64,000 bases of DNA, taken from CBDCTM01 sp965222005 (GTDB lineage Bacteria; Bacteroidota; Bacteroidia; Chitinophagales; Saprospiraceae). How positions within the stretch are numbered: position 1 is the first letter of the stretch; each line of letters opens with the position of its first letter. The notes beneath the pieces are model-generated. The model ran no database searches. It was not told the origin of the DNA and saw nothing but the letters and a program-made list of their open reading frames with translations. The stretch spans positions 372,001 to 436,000 of the forward strand of contig OZ244935.1 in assembly GCA_965222005.1 (NCBI GenBank). Direction: 5' to 3'. This document shows positions 37,562-46,615 of the stretch, in pieces. A program made the position numbers and the translations under genes.

Positions 37562-39067
37562 TCAAATCCTCACAAACTTCCCCACATACCGCTTCCCCCC
37601 TTCCCCTTCCAACACCAAAAAATAAGCCCCCGATGGCAGCTCAGATACCTCCAGCTCCGGCTCACGGATAGTGCGCTGAGTGAGCAGGCGGCCGATAGTG
37701 GAATAGATTTTCACTTCGTAGGATTGATGCCCCGCAGCGGGCGGCAGGGCGAAGGATAAGCGGGAGTGCGTGGGATTGGGATGCAGCTTTATTTCCAGCG
37801 TTTTGGGCGGCAGGTCGCCAACATCACTCGTAAAGCCACTCATATTGTCGATCAACACCCAGGAGGAGGGCGCTTCTGTATAGTTTAGATCAACTATTTC
37901 AAAGCGCCGCCCGCATACTGCGAATTGGTCGGGTGGAATGAAGGCAATACTTGTGGGAAGATCGTGTTGATCCAGACTGTCCAGTAGTTTTTGGCGCACC
38001 AGCTCGCCCTCCCTGTTGATATGGCCTATGTAAAACTTTTTGTCTGGAGAGACTCCAAGGTCCGACTCCGACCAGATGCACAAAAAACCCGCTTCACCCA
38101 TCTGCTGTATTTCCCAAAAACGCATGGGGTATTGCCGGACAGACAGCAACTGCCCGTCCTCGTCCAGTTCAATGCGAAAACTGAAGCGAGAGGAAGGGCC
38201 GGGCGTATAGACTTCAGCGAAGATAACGATCCGCTTTTTACCTGTCAAGGCATATATTCCCATAGTAGAACTAGGGCCTGACACTTCTGTAGTCCATACA
38301 ACCGAATCAGGTGAAAAAGCCCGGGATACTATCAAAGCCCATGAATCTGTTGAGTCTTCAGCTTTTTGGTTATAGGTATATATATAATCGTCATGTAAAG
38401 TGGTCGCTCGTTGAATAGATGGCGTCAACGAATCTATTTCCTCCCGCGGCCAAAACTCTACTACGGTGTACATAGAGTCCTGCTCATTGATCTCTGTTAC
38501 CGTAGTTGTTTGATAAAACCAATTGTCTCTATAAAAAGTTTTCAATTTGCCATCCTTCATTTGAGTGAAATTGATATGACTCACTTCACAAGGTCCATCC
38601 TCATTGTGAATATATGTCTTCATAAGTTCTCCGCTCTTTGCATGAATTTTTTGAAAGCCGGCCCTTCTCGTTTCCAGCGCAAAGCCACCGCCACAAGGCA
38701 ATATACCGTACTGGACAGTTATTGGAAACAATATCTCCTGATCTCCACGGAAGTGGAGCGAAGAGCTGGCCGAAAAACCATCCGAGTACAGACCCACTTT
38801 GGGGTATTGCACAAAGTAGTTGTCCCTGCCTGCCTTATCCAGGCTCAGCAGGGCCGTACCATAATGGGTATAAAAGTGATGAGGAATACCACCCAGGTCT
38901 TCATAAGCATAGATATCCGCAGCAATGTACAACTGCTCATCCGGCCCCTGCGTGATGTATTGAAAGATCAGCGAGGAATCGGTGAAGGCATAGCGCTTGA
39001 ATACGGGCTGCTGGGCCGTCAGCCAATGGCCAATTCCGATTAACAATAAACCTAAAATTACTCTCAT
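37562..39067 (-). CDS. Tandem T9SS-secreted protein, copy D
   Basis: This 501-residue protein has the same layout: intact signal peptide MRVILGLLLIGIGHWLTAQ and a C-terminal sorting domain identical to B and C by eye. It is nearly the same as copy C outside a variable middle segment (QYGILPCGGGFALETRRAGF, LMKTYIHNEDGPC). An apparent upstream extension of 47 codons (starting at 39208) runs through CCGG-type spacer sequence and is not considered coding. Function unknown. Confidence 0.78.
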   Translation of the reverse strand: MRVILGLLLIGIGHWLTAQQPVFKRYAFTDSSLIFQYITQGPDEQLYIAADIYAYEDLGGIPHHFYTHYGTALLSLDKAGRDNYFVQYPKVGLYSDGFSASSSLHFRGDQEILFPITVQYGILPCGGGFALETRRAGFQKIHAKSGELMKTYIHNEDGPCEVSHINFTQMKDGKLKTFYRDNWFYQTTTVTEINEQDSMYTVVEFWPREEIDSLTPSIQRATTLHDDYIYTYNQKAEDSTDSWALIVSRAFSPDSVVWTTEVSGPSSTMGIYALTGKKRIVIFAEVYTPGPSSRFSFRIELDEDGQLLSVRQYPMRFWEIQQMGEAGFLCIWSESDLGVSPDKKFYIGHINREGELVRQKLLDSLDQHDLPTSIAFIPPDQFAVCGRRFEIVDLNYTEAPSSWVLIDNMSGFTSDVGDLPPKTLEIKLHPNPTHSRLSFALPPAAGHQSYEVKIYSTIGRLLTQRTIREPELEVSELPSGAYFLVLEGEGGKRYVGKFVRI

Positions 39068-39134
39068 GAAATTAATTTTGCTCCCCTGCTCACCCATACA
39101 AGCCATAAAGGTCAACATAAAGTAAAAGTGTAAA

Positions 39135-39226
39135 CGATTTTCCGGTGTCCGGTGCTCGGTATCCGGTTGCCTTCTACCGCGGACACCGGAAAACCGGAAA
39201 CCGATCAACCGGACACCGTATAACCG
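39135..39226. repeat. CCGG-type spacer S5 with 14-bp perfect hairpin
   Basis: The core is at 39165-39187. Arms at 39138-39151 and 39180-39193 pair perfectly over 14 bp around a 28-base loop, as in S4. Confidence 0.85.
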
Positions 39227-40735
39227 TCAAATCCTCACAAACTTCCCCACATACCGCTTCCCCCCTTCCCCTTCCAACACCAAAAAATAAGCCCCCGATG
39301 GCAGCTCAGATACCTCCAGCTCCGGCTCACGGATAGTGCGCTGAGTGAGCAGGCGGCCGATAGTGGAATAGATTTTCACTTCGTAGGATTGATGCCCTGC
39401 AACGGGCGGCAGCGCGAAGGATAAGCGGGAGTGCGTGGGGTTGGGATGCAGCTTTATTTCCAGCGTTTTGGGCGGCAGGTCGCCAACATCACTCGTAAAG
39501 CCACTCATATTGTCGATCAACACCCAGGAGGAGGGCGCTTCTACAATATTTAGATCAACCTTTTTGTACCGGCGCCCACATACAGCGAATTGGTTGGGGG
39601 GCAGGAAGGCAATACTTGTGGGAAGATCGTGTTGATCCAGACTGTCCAGCAACTTTTGGCTCACTAGCTCCCCCTCGCTATTGATATGACCTATGTAAAA
39701 CTTTTTGTCTGGAGGGACTCCAAGGTCCAGCTCCGACCAGATGCACAGGAAACCTTCCTCACCCATTTGCTGTATTTCCAAAAAACGCATGGGGTATTGC
39801 CGGACGGACAGCAACTGCCCGGCCTCATTCAGCTCAACGCGAAAACTGAAGTGGGAGAAAGTATCAGGCCTGATGGCTTCAGCAAAAATAATGATCCGAT
39901 GCTCATTTGTGGTAGTATAAATCCCTGTGGCACCACCACCAGAATGTGGCACCACCTCTGTGGCCCATACAACCGAATCAGGCGAAAAAGCCCGGAACAC
40001 TGTCAAAGTCCATAAGTCTATTGAATCCTCCACTTTGCGGTTGTAGGTATAAATATAATCGTCACCTATAGTAGAGACTCGTTGGATATAGGGCGTCAAC
40101 GAATCAATTTCTTCCCGGGGCCAAAACTCCGCCACCGTGTACATGGAGTCTTGTTCGTTGATCTCTGCTACTGTGGTTTGCTTAAACCACCAGTCCCAGT
40201 AAAATATTTTCAATTTATCTATCTTCATTTGCGCAAAATGAATCCTGCTCACTTCACAAACACTATCCTTATTGTGAATATGGGTTTTTAGAAGTTCTCC
40301 ATTCTTTGCATGAATTTTTTGAAAGCCTACCCTTCTCGTCTCCAGTGCAAAGCCACCTCCGCAAGGTAATATACCATATTGCGCTACTATCGGAAACAAT
40401 ATCTCCTGATCTCCACGGAAGTGGAGCGAAGAGGTGGCCGAAAAACCATCCGAGTACAGACCCACTTTGGGGTATTGCACAAAATAATTGTCCCTGCCCG
40501 CCCTGTCCATGCTCAGTAAGGCCGTGCCATAGTGGGTGTAGAAGTGAATAGGAAAGCCGGGGAGATCATTATAGTCAAAAATATCCGCAGCAATGTACAA
40601 CTGCTCATCCGGCCCCTGGGTGATGTATTGAAAAAATAGCGAAGAATCGGTAAAGGCATAGCGCTTGAATACAGGCTGCTGGGCCGTCAGCCATTGGCCA
40701 ATTCCGATTAACAATAAACCTAAAATTACTCTCAT
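39227..40735 (-). CDS. Tandem T9SS-secreted protein, copy E (most divergent)
   Basis: This 502-residue protein is the first in the direction of transcription. The signal peptide (MRVILGLLLIGIGQWLTAQ) and sorting domain match the others closely, but the centre differs most. One divergent block covers FALETRRVGF and HNKDSVCEVSRIHFAQMKID. A second (VVPHSGGGATGIYTTTNEH, AEAIRPDTFSHFSFRVELNE) replaces a segment that is constant in A-D. It may represent the older copy from which D-A were amplified. No CCGG spacer lies upstream; instead a GGCAGGGG hairpin separates it from the metalloprotease. Function unknown. Confidence 0.78.
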   Translation of the reverse strand: MRVILGLLLIGIGQWLTAQQPVFKRYAFTDSSLFFQYITQGPDEQLYIAADIFDYNDLPGFPIHFYTHYGTALLSMDRAGRDNYFVQYPKVGLYSDGFSATSSLHFRGDQEILFPIVAQYGILPCGGGFALETRRVGFQKIHAKNGELLKTHIHNKDSVCEVSRIHFAQMKIDKLKIFYWDWWFKQTTVAEINEQDSMYTVAEFWPREEIDSLTPYIQRVSTIGDDYIYTYNRKVEDSIDLWTLTVFRAFSPDSVVWATEVVPHSGGGATGIYTTTNEHRIIIFAEAIRPDTFSHFSFRVELNEAGQLLSVRQYPMRFLEIQQMGEEGFLCIWSELDLGVPPDKKFYIGHINSEGELVSQKLLDSLDQHDLPTSIAFLPPNQFAVCGRRYKKVDLNIVEAPSSWVLIDNMSGFTSDVGDLPPKTLEIKLHPNPTHSRLSFALPPVAGHQSYEVKIYSTIGRLLTQRTIREPELEVSELPSGAYFLVLEGEGGKRYVGKFVRI

Positions 40736-40750
40736 GAAATTAATTTTGCT

Positions 40751-40784
40751 CCCCTGCCCATTGGCCAAAACCAACAGGCAGGGG
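40751..40784 (-). terminator. Hairpin between the metalloprotease stop and copy E start
   Basis: CCCCTGCC at 40751-40758 pairs perfectly with GGCAGGGG at 40777-40784. It lies 8 bases after the metalloprotease stop. No T run follows on the minus strand, so it may be an attenuator or leader hairpin rather than a full terminator. Confidence 0.45.
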
Positions 40785-40792
40785 AAGTTCAT

Positions 40793-43225
40793 TTATTTAA
40801 TTACAACCAGCTTTTGGGCTTCAAAATCAGCGATCCCGTTTTCCAGCTTTACGATATAGGTCCCGCCCGAAAGCGATGTAAGGGATATTTCTTCCCTACC
40901 CTGTTGCAGCTTTTGCTTCACTACCCGCCTTCCCCGCAGATCGTAAATCGTCAAGTGCACATCATTTGATTTACTAAAATGCTTCTCATCTACATTTACA
41001 ATAACCGCATCGCGGGCCGGATTGGGTTGAAGATGGAATAAATCAGGCGCTGCTGGGCCAGATGAATGAGAGGAAAAGACCAGCCTGTTCCAGCCGCCAG
41101 AACCACATACCGGGGAAGGCTCAACTTCTATTTGCCTGGTGAGGTCCTTCCATTCGCCACATAATTTATATTTCAATGCGATGATATAATCGCCTTCTGT
41201 AATTACAAATTCACTCCCGCTCAATACACTAAACTCACTCGCTGACACATTCTTGAAGTCGATCTGATCCTGCGCACTGCTGCCTTCATAATATACCTGA
41301 TCCACAGCTCCAATATCCGTTTTCACAATGCCAAGCTCTACCGTATCGCTCGACCGTCTTACATCGCTATAATCAACGATCAGATAGGTATCTTCTACGC
41401 AAGCATCAGCAGGTACTACTACATTATTGCAGGAGTCGCAGGAAATATATACCGACACTTCATTGCCCATCTCCCCCGTTTGACCAGCTTTTGCATTGAA
41501 ATAATACGTCTGGTCGGGCTCCAGTCGGGTAAACGTAAGCGAATTAATGCTCCCATCTACCCAAATGGGCGAATCGCCCTGCGGCAACCCTGTCCCTTCA
41601 TAAGGTTCCCCCGAATCGGTATCGTAATATACATAATACCCGCCGGCTCCTCTGGAATAAAAAGAAAGTGTTGCCCGCTGACAGGCTACATCAAGGCTGA
41701 TAAAGGGCGCATCAGGAGCTTTTCCTATTCCCATCAACCGATCAGCTCTCAGTACAGGGCCATAGCCGGTATCTCCTACCAAATAAGATATCTTTGCTCT
41801 AACCGTTCCATCGGGGTTTCTGAGCCAATAATTGCCACCTGGCAAATCGGGCAAATCCCAACCGATCAGATAGTGTGAGGTATGAGACAATAATGTATGT
41901 GCTCCATTATTGGAATAGGCTTCTATTCTCATCTCTTCCGGGATGGTAAAATAATCGTTATACGGATAATGATCATCTATGGCCCCAACTACCCAAATGG
42001 GTTCTCCTTCATAAATAATCGTTCGTTCATCATAGCCCGTAGGATGATTGGGGTCCGTGTTTTCTACACAACACTGATCGATCCAGGCATAATCCTCACT
42101 GGTAATGGGGTTGACCATCCAGCCCATATCTTCCAGCATGCCTATGATCATGGGGCCTATGGTATATGGCCCGGAATAGGCTGGCGTCATCAGGTTGTTG
42201 CCATTGGTGGCTGAGGCAAAATCCTGGCTGATGTGGATATAGGAACCTCCTGGTGTCCAGTTGGGCGGCGCATAAATGCCAACCGCATTGCCGTCATTGC
42301 CGGCTATGCCATTTGGACCACACCAGTAAATATTATCAGAAGTAAGCAATTGCCCCAACTCCACTGAAGGATTTTGGATGTCCCCCTGCTCAATCATGTC
42401 TGTGATAAAATCACCATTTTCATCGCAGATAAAACGATCCCAGATAGTGATTGTTGAAAAACCCGTCCCGGCGCTTCCAATTGTTCCAATCCCCGTATCA
42501 TCATCCACTACCGTACCACGAGTAGAAAATCCCATTACATGGCCAATTTCATGTAAAGCAACAGAAACAAAATCAGTTTGTCCCGGAGGTGGATTGCCAT
42601 CTAGTCCAAAATACCAATCTTGTTCATCCTTATCCAAAGTAACACTTCCGTCAGTGTTATTAGGTAGTAAATCAAATCCCGCCAGTTTATTGGCCAAAGC
42701 ATTGGGGTAATCGGTATCCGGAACGACACCATTGACATTGACAAGTAATTCTTTTTGAGTAAATCCAGTACTAGCTACACCTGCAGTTCCACCATCTCCA
42801 TCAATCGAAATGTAGCTAGCACTAATTGTTATAACTACATCTGTTACTATCACCTCTTCCCACATCCTGGCTGCCTCATCAAAAGCCATGATGGCTTCGG
42901 CAGGCCATGGATCATTACCACTAACATTTTCATATTCAATCACAATAGTAGTTGATCGGTAATCATTTGAGGCAGGAGGCCTGGTAACAGAGGTATGTGT
43001 TTGCACATCAGCCTTATAGTAATAAATCGGATCTCCATAATACTGCGCATAAACACTAAGCGGCAAGAGGAGTAAAATCAGAAGCGTGTAAGCGTGTAAG
43101 CGTGTAAGCGTGTAAGCGTGTAAGCGTGTAAGCGTGTAAGCGTGTAAGCGTGTAAGCGTGTAAGCGAAGCTAAGGAAAGAATTGAATACATGACTTATAG
43201 TTTTAGGGATGAAAAAATCAACCAT
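40793..43225 (-). CDS. Secreted zinc metalloprotease (metzincin-like) with T9SS sorting domain and repeat-containing signal region
   Basis: The product has 810 residues from the ATG at 43225. The N-terminus is odd: about 25 residues of AYTLTRLH repeats come before a hydrophobic core (LLILLLLPLSVYAQ). The catalytic domain has the zinc motif HEIGHVMGF in SVALHEIGHVMGFSTRG and a later NLMTPAYSG that resembles a Met-turn, as in metzincins. A fibronectin III-like domain and a type A T9SS sorting domain (FHLQPNPARDAVIVNV to GGTYIVKL) follow. Extracellular proteolysis is inferred. The reading frame between the start and the signal core depends on the copy number of an 8-base repeat. A TTG at 43237 could extend the start by four codons. 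Confidence 0.8.
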   Translation of the reverse strand: MVDFFIPKTISHVFNSFLSFAYTLTRLHAYTLTRLHAYTLTRLHAYTLLILLLLPLSVYAQYYGDPIYYYKADVQTHTSVTRPPASNDYRSTTIVIEYENVSGNDPWPAEAIMAFDEAARMWEEVIVTDVVITISASYISIDGDGGTAGVASTGFTQKELLVNVNGVVPDTDYPNALANKLAGFDLLPNNTDGSVTLDKDEQDWYFGLDGNPPPGQTDFVSVALHEIGHVMGFSTRGTVVDDDTGIGTIGSAGTGFSTITIWDRFICDENGDFITDMIEQGDIQNPSVELGQLLTSDNIYWCGPNGIAGNDGNAVGIYAPPNWTPGGSYIHISQDFASATNGNNLMTPAYSGPYTIGPMIIGMLEDMGWMVNPITSEDYAWIDQCCVENTDPNHPTGYDERTIIYEGEPIWVVGAIDDHYPYNDYFTIPEEMRIEAYSNNGAHTLLSHTSHYLIGWDLPDLPGGNYWLRNPDGTVRAKISYLVGDTGYGPVLRADRLMGIGKAPDAPFISLDVACQRATLSFYSRGAGGYYVYYDTDSGEPYEGTGLPQGDSPIWVDGSINSLTFTRLEPDQTYYFNAKAGQTGEMGNEVSVYISCDSCNNVVVPADACVEDTYLIVDYSDVRRSSDTVELGIVKTDIGAVDQVYYEGSSAQDQIDFKNVSASEFSVLSGSEFVITEGDYIIALKYKLCGEWKDLTRQIEVEPSPVCGSGGWNRLVFSSHSSGPAAPDLFHLQPNPARDAVIVNVDEKHFSKSNDVHLTIYDLRGRRVVKQKLQQGREEISLTSLSGGTYIVKLENGIADFEAQKLVVIK
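43083..43166 (-). repeat. Octanucleotide tandem repeat (AGCGTGTA x 10.5) in the metalloprotease 5' coding region
   Basis: Ten perfect copies of AGCGTGTA (43083-43162) plus a half copy lie within codons just before the signal-peptide core. Eight is not a multiple of three, so gain or loss of one unit shifts the frame. No ATG, GTG or TTG occurs inside the repeat on the coding strand. Confidence 0.95.
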
Positions 43226-43395
43226 TTGCTCTGGCAAGTGCCAATAGAACAGGTTGAAACAGGCATCGGGTTTTCAATAAAGGGGGGCTATAGCCTGCTT
43301 CCAATAAGTCTTCAAATTCCTTATTGCCAAATATAGTAAACAGATTGCATATTTCCAAACAAAATGACTGCAAAATGACAGCTGGGTGACAATAA

Positions 43396-43860
<465 letters not shown>

Positions 43861-43881
43861 CCTCAAGCCGAAAAATATTCC

Positions 43882-43889
43882 TAAATTTG
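43882..43889 (+). promoter_or_regulatory. Candidate -7 box for purA (distal)
   Basis: TAAATTTG matches TAnnTTTG, 115 bases before the purA ATG and just beyond the repeat array. A second weaker candidate, TTGC at 43951-43954 with TACTTTG at 43973-43979, is closer to the gene. Confidence 0.4.
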
Positions 43890-44004
43890 CGCCTTCAAAA
43901 TTGACTTAGCATTGACGTTTTTTTGTATTTTTAGTTTTTAGGTACTTCAGTTGCTTGCTTACAATTAGCTTGTACTTTGTGCCGTTCATCCATCCCTATG
44001 ACCA

Positions 44005-45288
44005 ATGACTATTGATGTAATACTAGGCCTCCAATGGGGCGACGAAGGCAAAGGAAAAATTGTGGACTACCTGGCCAGTCAATACCAGTTGGTGGCCCGC
44101 TTTCAAGGTGGCCCCAATGCCGGGCATACCCTCAAATTCGACGGCAAAAAGTTCGTACTCCACACTGTCCCCTCCGGCATTTTCCGGGAAGAGCTCCTCA
44201 ACCTTATCGGCAACGGTGTGGTGATTGATCCCATCACTCTGGAGCGCGAGCTTAAGGGCTTACAGGCTGCCGGTGTAAACTATCAGCATCGGCTGCTGGT
44301 AGCCCGAAAGGCGCATCTCATCCTGCCCACGCATCGCTATCTTGATGCCGCCTCCGAGGCGGCGAAAGGCAAAGAAAAAATTGGCTCAACCCTCAAAGGT
44401 ATTGGCCCTACTTATATGGACAAGACCGGCCGCAACGGCCTCCGTGCCGGAGATATCCAGCTCTCCAATTTCAAAGAAAAATACAATCGGCTCCGCGAAA
44501 AGCATCTCGGCTTGCTCAAGCTTTATCCTGAGTTTGAGTTTGATTTGGAAGCAGAGGAGGCTCGTTGGTTTGACAGCCTGGCAAGCCTGCAGAGCTTGCA
44601 AATGGTGGATGGCGAATACTATATCAACCAGGCTCTTGACCGCGGACAGGCTGTGTTGGCGGAGGGCGCACAGGGTTCTATGCTTGATGTAGATTTTGGC
44701 ACCTATCCCTTCGTTACCTCCTCCAATACCGTTACCGCTGGCGTTTGCAACGGGCTGGGCGTAGCACCGAGCCGCATCGGTGAGGTGATTGGCATTACCA
44801 AAGCTTATTGTACCCGCGTAGGCTCCGGTCCTTTTCCTACCGAATTGAATGATGCTACCGGTGAGTTGCTTCGCAAAGAGGGAGCAGAGTTTGGTGCCAC
44901 CACCGGCAGGCCGCGCCGCTGTGGTTGGCTCGATTTGCCACAGCTCCAATACACAATCATGCTCAATGGGGTCACCCAGTTGGTAGTGACCAAGATAGAT
45001 GTGCTCAACCAGTTTGAATCCATCCGTATGGCTACTCATTATCACTATCAGGGAGCCAGGCATGAGCAGATTCCCTATGACCTTTGCCACATTGAAGTAA
45101 GGCCGGAATATCAGACCTTTCCAGGCTGGAAGTGCTCGCTTGAGCAAAGTACCAGCTTTGAAGAAATGCCGATGGAGGCAAAATCTTACATCCGCGCCAT
45201 TGAGCAACACCTGAAAGTGCCCGTGAGCATGGTATCTACCGGCCCGGAGCGTAAAAAGCTGATTATCAAAGAGTTACAGACTGCATAG
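44005..45288 (+). CDS. purA: Adenylosuccinate synthetase
   Basis: PurA joins IMP and aspartate with GTP to form adenylosuccinate, the first committed step to AMP. The 427-residue product has the catalytic D13 in QWGDEGKGKIVD and H41 in GGPNAGHTL. It also has GSTLKGIGPTYMDKTGRNGLR, GAQGSMLDVDFGTYPFVTSSN and the C-terminal GPERKKLI. Length and motifs are normal. Its stop is only three bases from the convergent methyltransferase stop, and no terminator hairpin is visible there. Confidence 0.97.
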   Translation: MTIDVILGLQWGDEGKGKIVDYLASQYQLVARFQGGPNAGHTLKFDGKKFVLHTVPSGIFREELLNLIGNGVVIDPITLERELKGLQAAGVNYQHRLLVARKAHLILPTHRYLDAASEAAKGKEKIGSTLKGIGPTYMDKTGRNGLRAGDIQLSNFKEKYNRLREKHLGLLKLYPEFEFDLEAEEARWFDSLASLQSLQMVDGEYYINQALDRGQAVLAEGAQGSMLDVDFGTYPFVTSSNTVTAGVCNGLGVAPSRIGEVIGITKAYCTRVGSGPFPTELNDATGELLRKEGAEFGATTGRPRRCGWLDLPQLQYTIMLNGVTQLVVTKIDVLNQFESIRMATHYHYQGARHEQIPYDLCHIEVRPEYQTFPGWKCSLEQSTSFEEMPMEAKSYIRAIEQHLKVPVSMVSTGPERKKLIIKELQTA

Positions 45289-45291
45289 TGC

Positions 45292-46035
45292 CTATTCGCC
45301 TACATTCACGGCTGTGATGATGTACTGAAATTCAAGGGTTTTGTCATCAGAAGGGAGAAGCTGATAGCCTGCGGTTTGCAATTCGGATTCGAGTCTTCCC
45401 AGGGATACTCTGTTTTCCACAGGTGGCCCGATGGGTGTTTGCTTTTTCTTATAATCAATGATTACCAACCTTCCTCCTTTAGCCAATCCTTTGTGCAAAT
45501 TGCGAAAATACTTCACCCTGTCATTGAGGTAAATAACGGTGTTTACGATTAGCACCACGTCTGCTTCAGCGGCTTGTAAAAGCGGATCATCCGGACGAGC
45601 CAGGCGTGTCTCCAGCCGTTTGCGATTCTCTCCGGAAAGAAAGGTATTGCCCGCTTCGTTGATAAAATTCAAGGCATCGGGGTCGATGTCGATAGCGATT
45701 ACCTTTTCGGCGTCGGTTTGTCCGGCGAAACGCAAAGAAAAATACCCATAAGGCCCTGCGCCAATATCGGCGATGGTTTTGCCCTTCAAATCGCCCAGCC
45801 GGCTTATCACCAAGCCGGGTTTTTGCCAAATATCCCTCAACTCGGTATGCGGTTTAATACCCTCTTTTTCCATGCTGTCCAGCCCTGTTGGCAGAGCATT
45901 GGCAGAGGGATACTCATGCGTTTGGTTAAGTGGATGCTGCTGTTTTTCAGTAAACGTGGGTTCACAAGAAGCCGACAAAAGCATGATCCCGAAAAGTAAA
46001 AAAGACCAAAAGGAGGGGATTGTTTTCATTTTCAT
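45292..46035 (-). CDS. Predicted lipoprotein with class I SAM-dependent methyltransferase domain
   Basis: The product has 247 residues from MKMKTIPSF. The N-terminus looks like a lipoprotein signal (FWSFLLFGIMLLSASC, with the probable lipidated cysteine C24). The rest is a class I methyltransferase fold: TIADIGAGPYGYFSLRFA (SAM-binding GxGxG-like loop), VIAIDIDPDALNFI, VVLIVNTVIYLND and GGRLVIIDYK. A methyltransferase outside the cytoplasm would lack SAM, so either the leader is an inner-face membrane anchor, the start is misjudged, or the domain has another role. Upstream in-frame codons to 46086 exist but read poorly. The substrate is unknown. Confidence 0.75.
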   Translation of the reverse strand: MKMKTIPSFWSFLLFGIMLLSASCEPTFTEKQQHPLNQTHEYPSANALPTGLDSMEKEGIKPHTELRDIWQKPGLVISRLGDLKGKTIADIGAGPYGYFSLRFAGQTDAEKVIAIDIDPDALNFINEAGNTFLSGENRKRLETRLARPDDPLLQAAEADVVLIVNTVIYLNDRVKYFRNLHKGLAKGGRLVIIDYKKKQTPIGPPVENRVSLGRLESELQTAGYQLLPSDDKTLEFQYIITAVNVGE

Positions 46036-46126
46036 ATGGACAAAAATACTCCTTTCCTCAGGCTTAACCAAAAGATATAAACGCACAGATTGCTCTTAAA
46101 ACCGGCTGTTTAGTATAGCTCCAAAA

Positions 46127-46615
46127 TCAACCTCCTTTTCTAATCTTTTCTACGATGCGGGAGCTTGAATACCCTTCTACGAAGGGCAGGCTTTTCACCT
46201 GGCCACCATCTGCTAAAACTAGCCCGGCTCCCACAATTTGATCGGTGGACCAATCCCCGCCTTTGAGCAATACATCGGGCCGGATAAGGCGAATCAGCTC
46301 GAAGGGCGTATCCTGCTCAAAGACTACCACCGCATCCACCATTTGTAAAGCTGCCAGCAGATGTGCCCGACTCTTCTCTCGCTGGACAGGCCTGCCCGGC
46401 CCCTTGAGGCGCCTGACGGAAGCATCGGTATTGAGTCCCACTATCAGCACATCGGCCTCGGAGCGGGCATCGGCCAGATAGTGGATATGGCCATAGTGCA
46501 GCAGATCGAAGCAGCCATTGGTAAAGGCTATACGGCAAGCTTGTGCTCGCCACTCATCTGCCTGCCTTTTGATGCCGGGCCAATCGAAAACCTTAGCGCT
46601 CAGTTGTGACCACAT
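46127..46615 (-). CDS. D-glycero-beta-D-manno-heptose 1-phosphate adenylyltransferase (RfaE2/HldE C-terminal type)
   Basis: This 162-residue nucleotidyltransferase makes ADP-heptose for lipopolysaccharide core or related sugars. It has the signature FTNGCFDLLHYGHIHYL (H-x-G-H nucleotide-binding motif), VGLNTDASVRRLKGPGRPV, LLKGGDW and the closing GYSSSRIVEKI. It is a stand-alone adenylyltransferase, as in Bacteroidota where the kinase part is separate. The start MWSQLSAK at 46615 overlaps the 3' end of the upstream membrane-protein gene by 23 bases, suggesting co-transcription. A longer frame to 46690 is unlikely because it lies within that gene. Confidence 0.9.
   Translation of the reverse strand: MWSQLSAKVFDWPGIKRQADEWRAQACRIAFTNGCFDLLHYGHIHYLADARSEADVLIVGLNTDASVRRLKGPGRPVQREKSRAHLLAALQMVDAVVVFEQDTPFELIRLIRPDVLLKGGDWSTDQIVGAGLVLADGGQVKSLPFVEGYSSSRIVEKIRKGG

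Noticed and set aside
37562..39208. 47-codon N-terminal extension of tandem copy D
   Set aside because: It runs through CCGG-type spacer sequence. The start at 39067 gives a normal signal peptide, as in the other copies.
32496..40735. Tandem copies A-E as transposon or phage genes
   Set aside because: Each has a signal peptide and a T9SS sorting domain. No transposase, integrase or target-site duplication was found.
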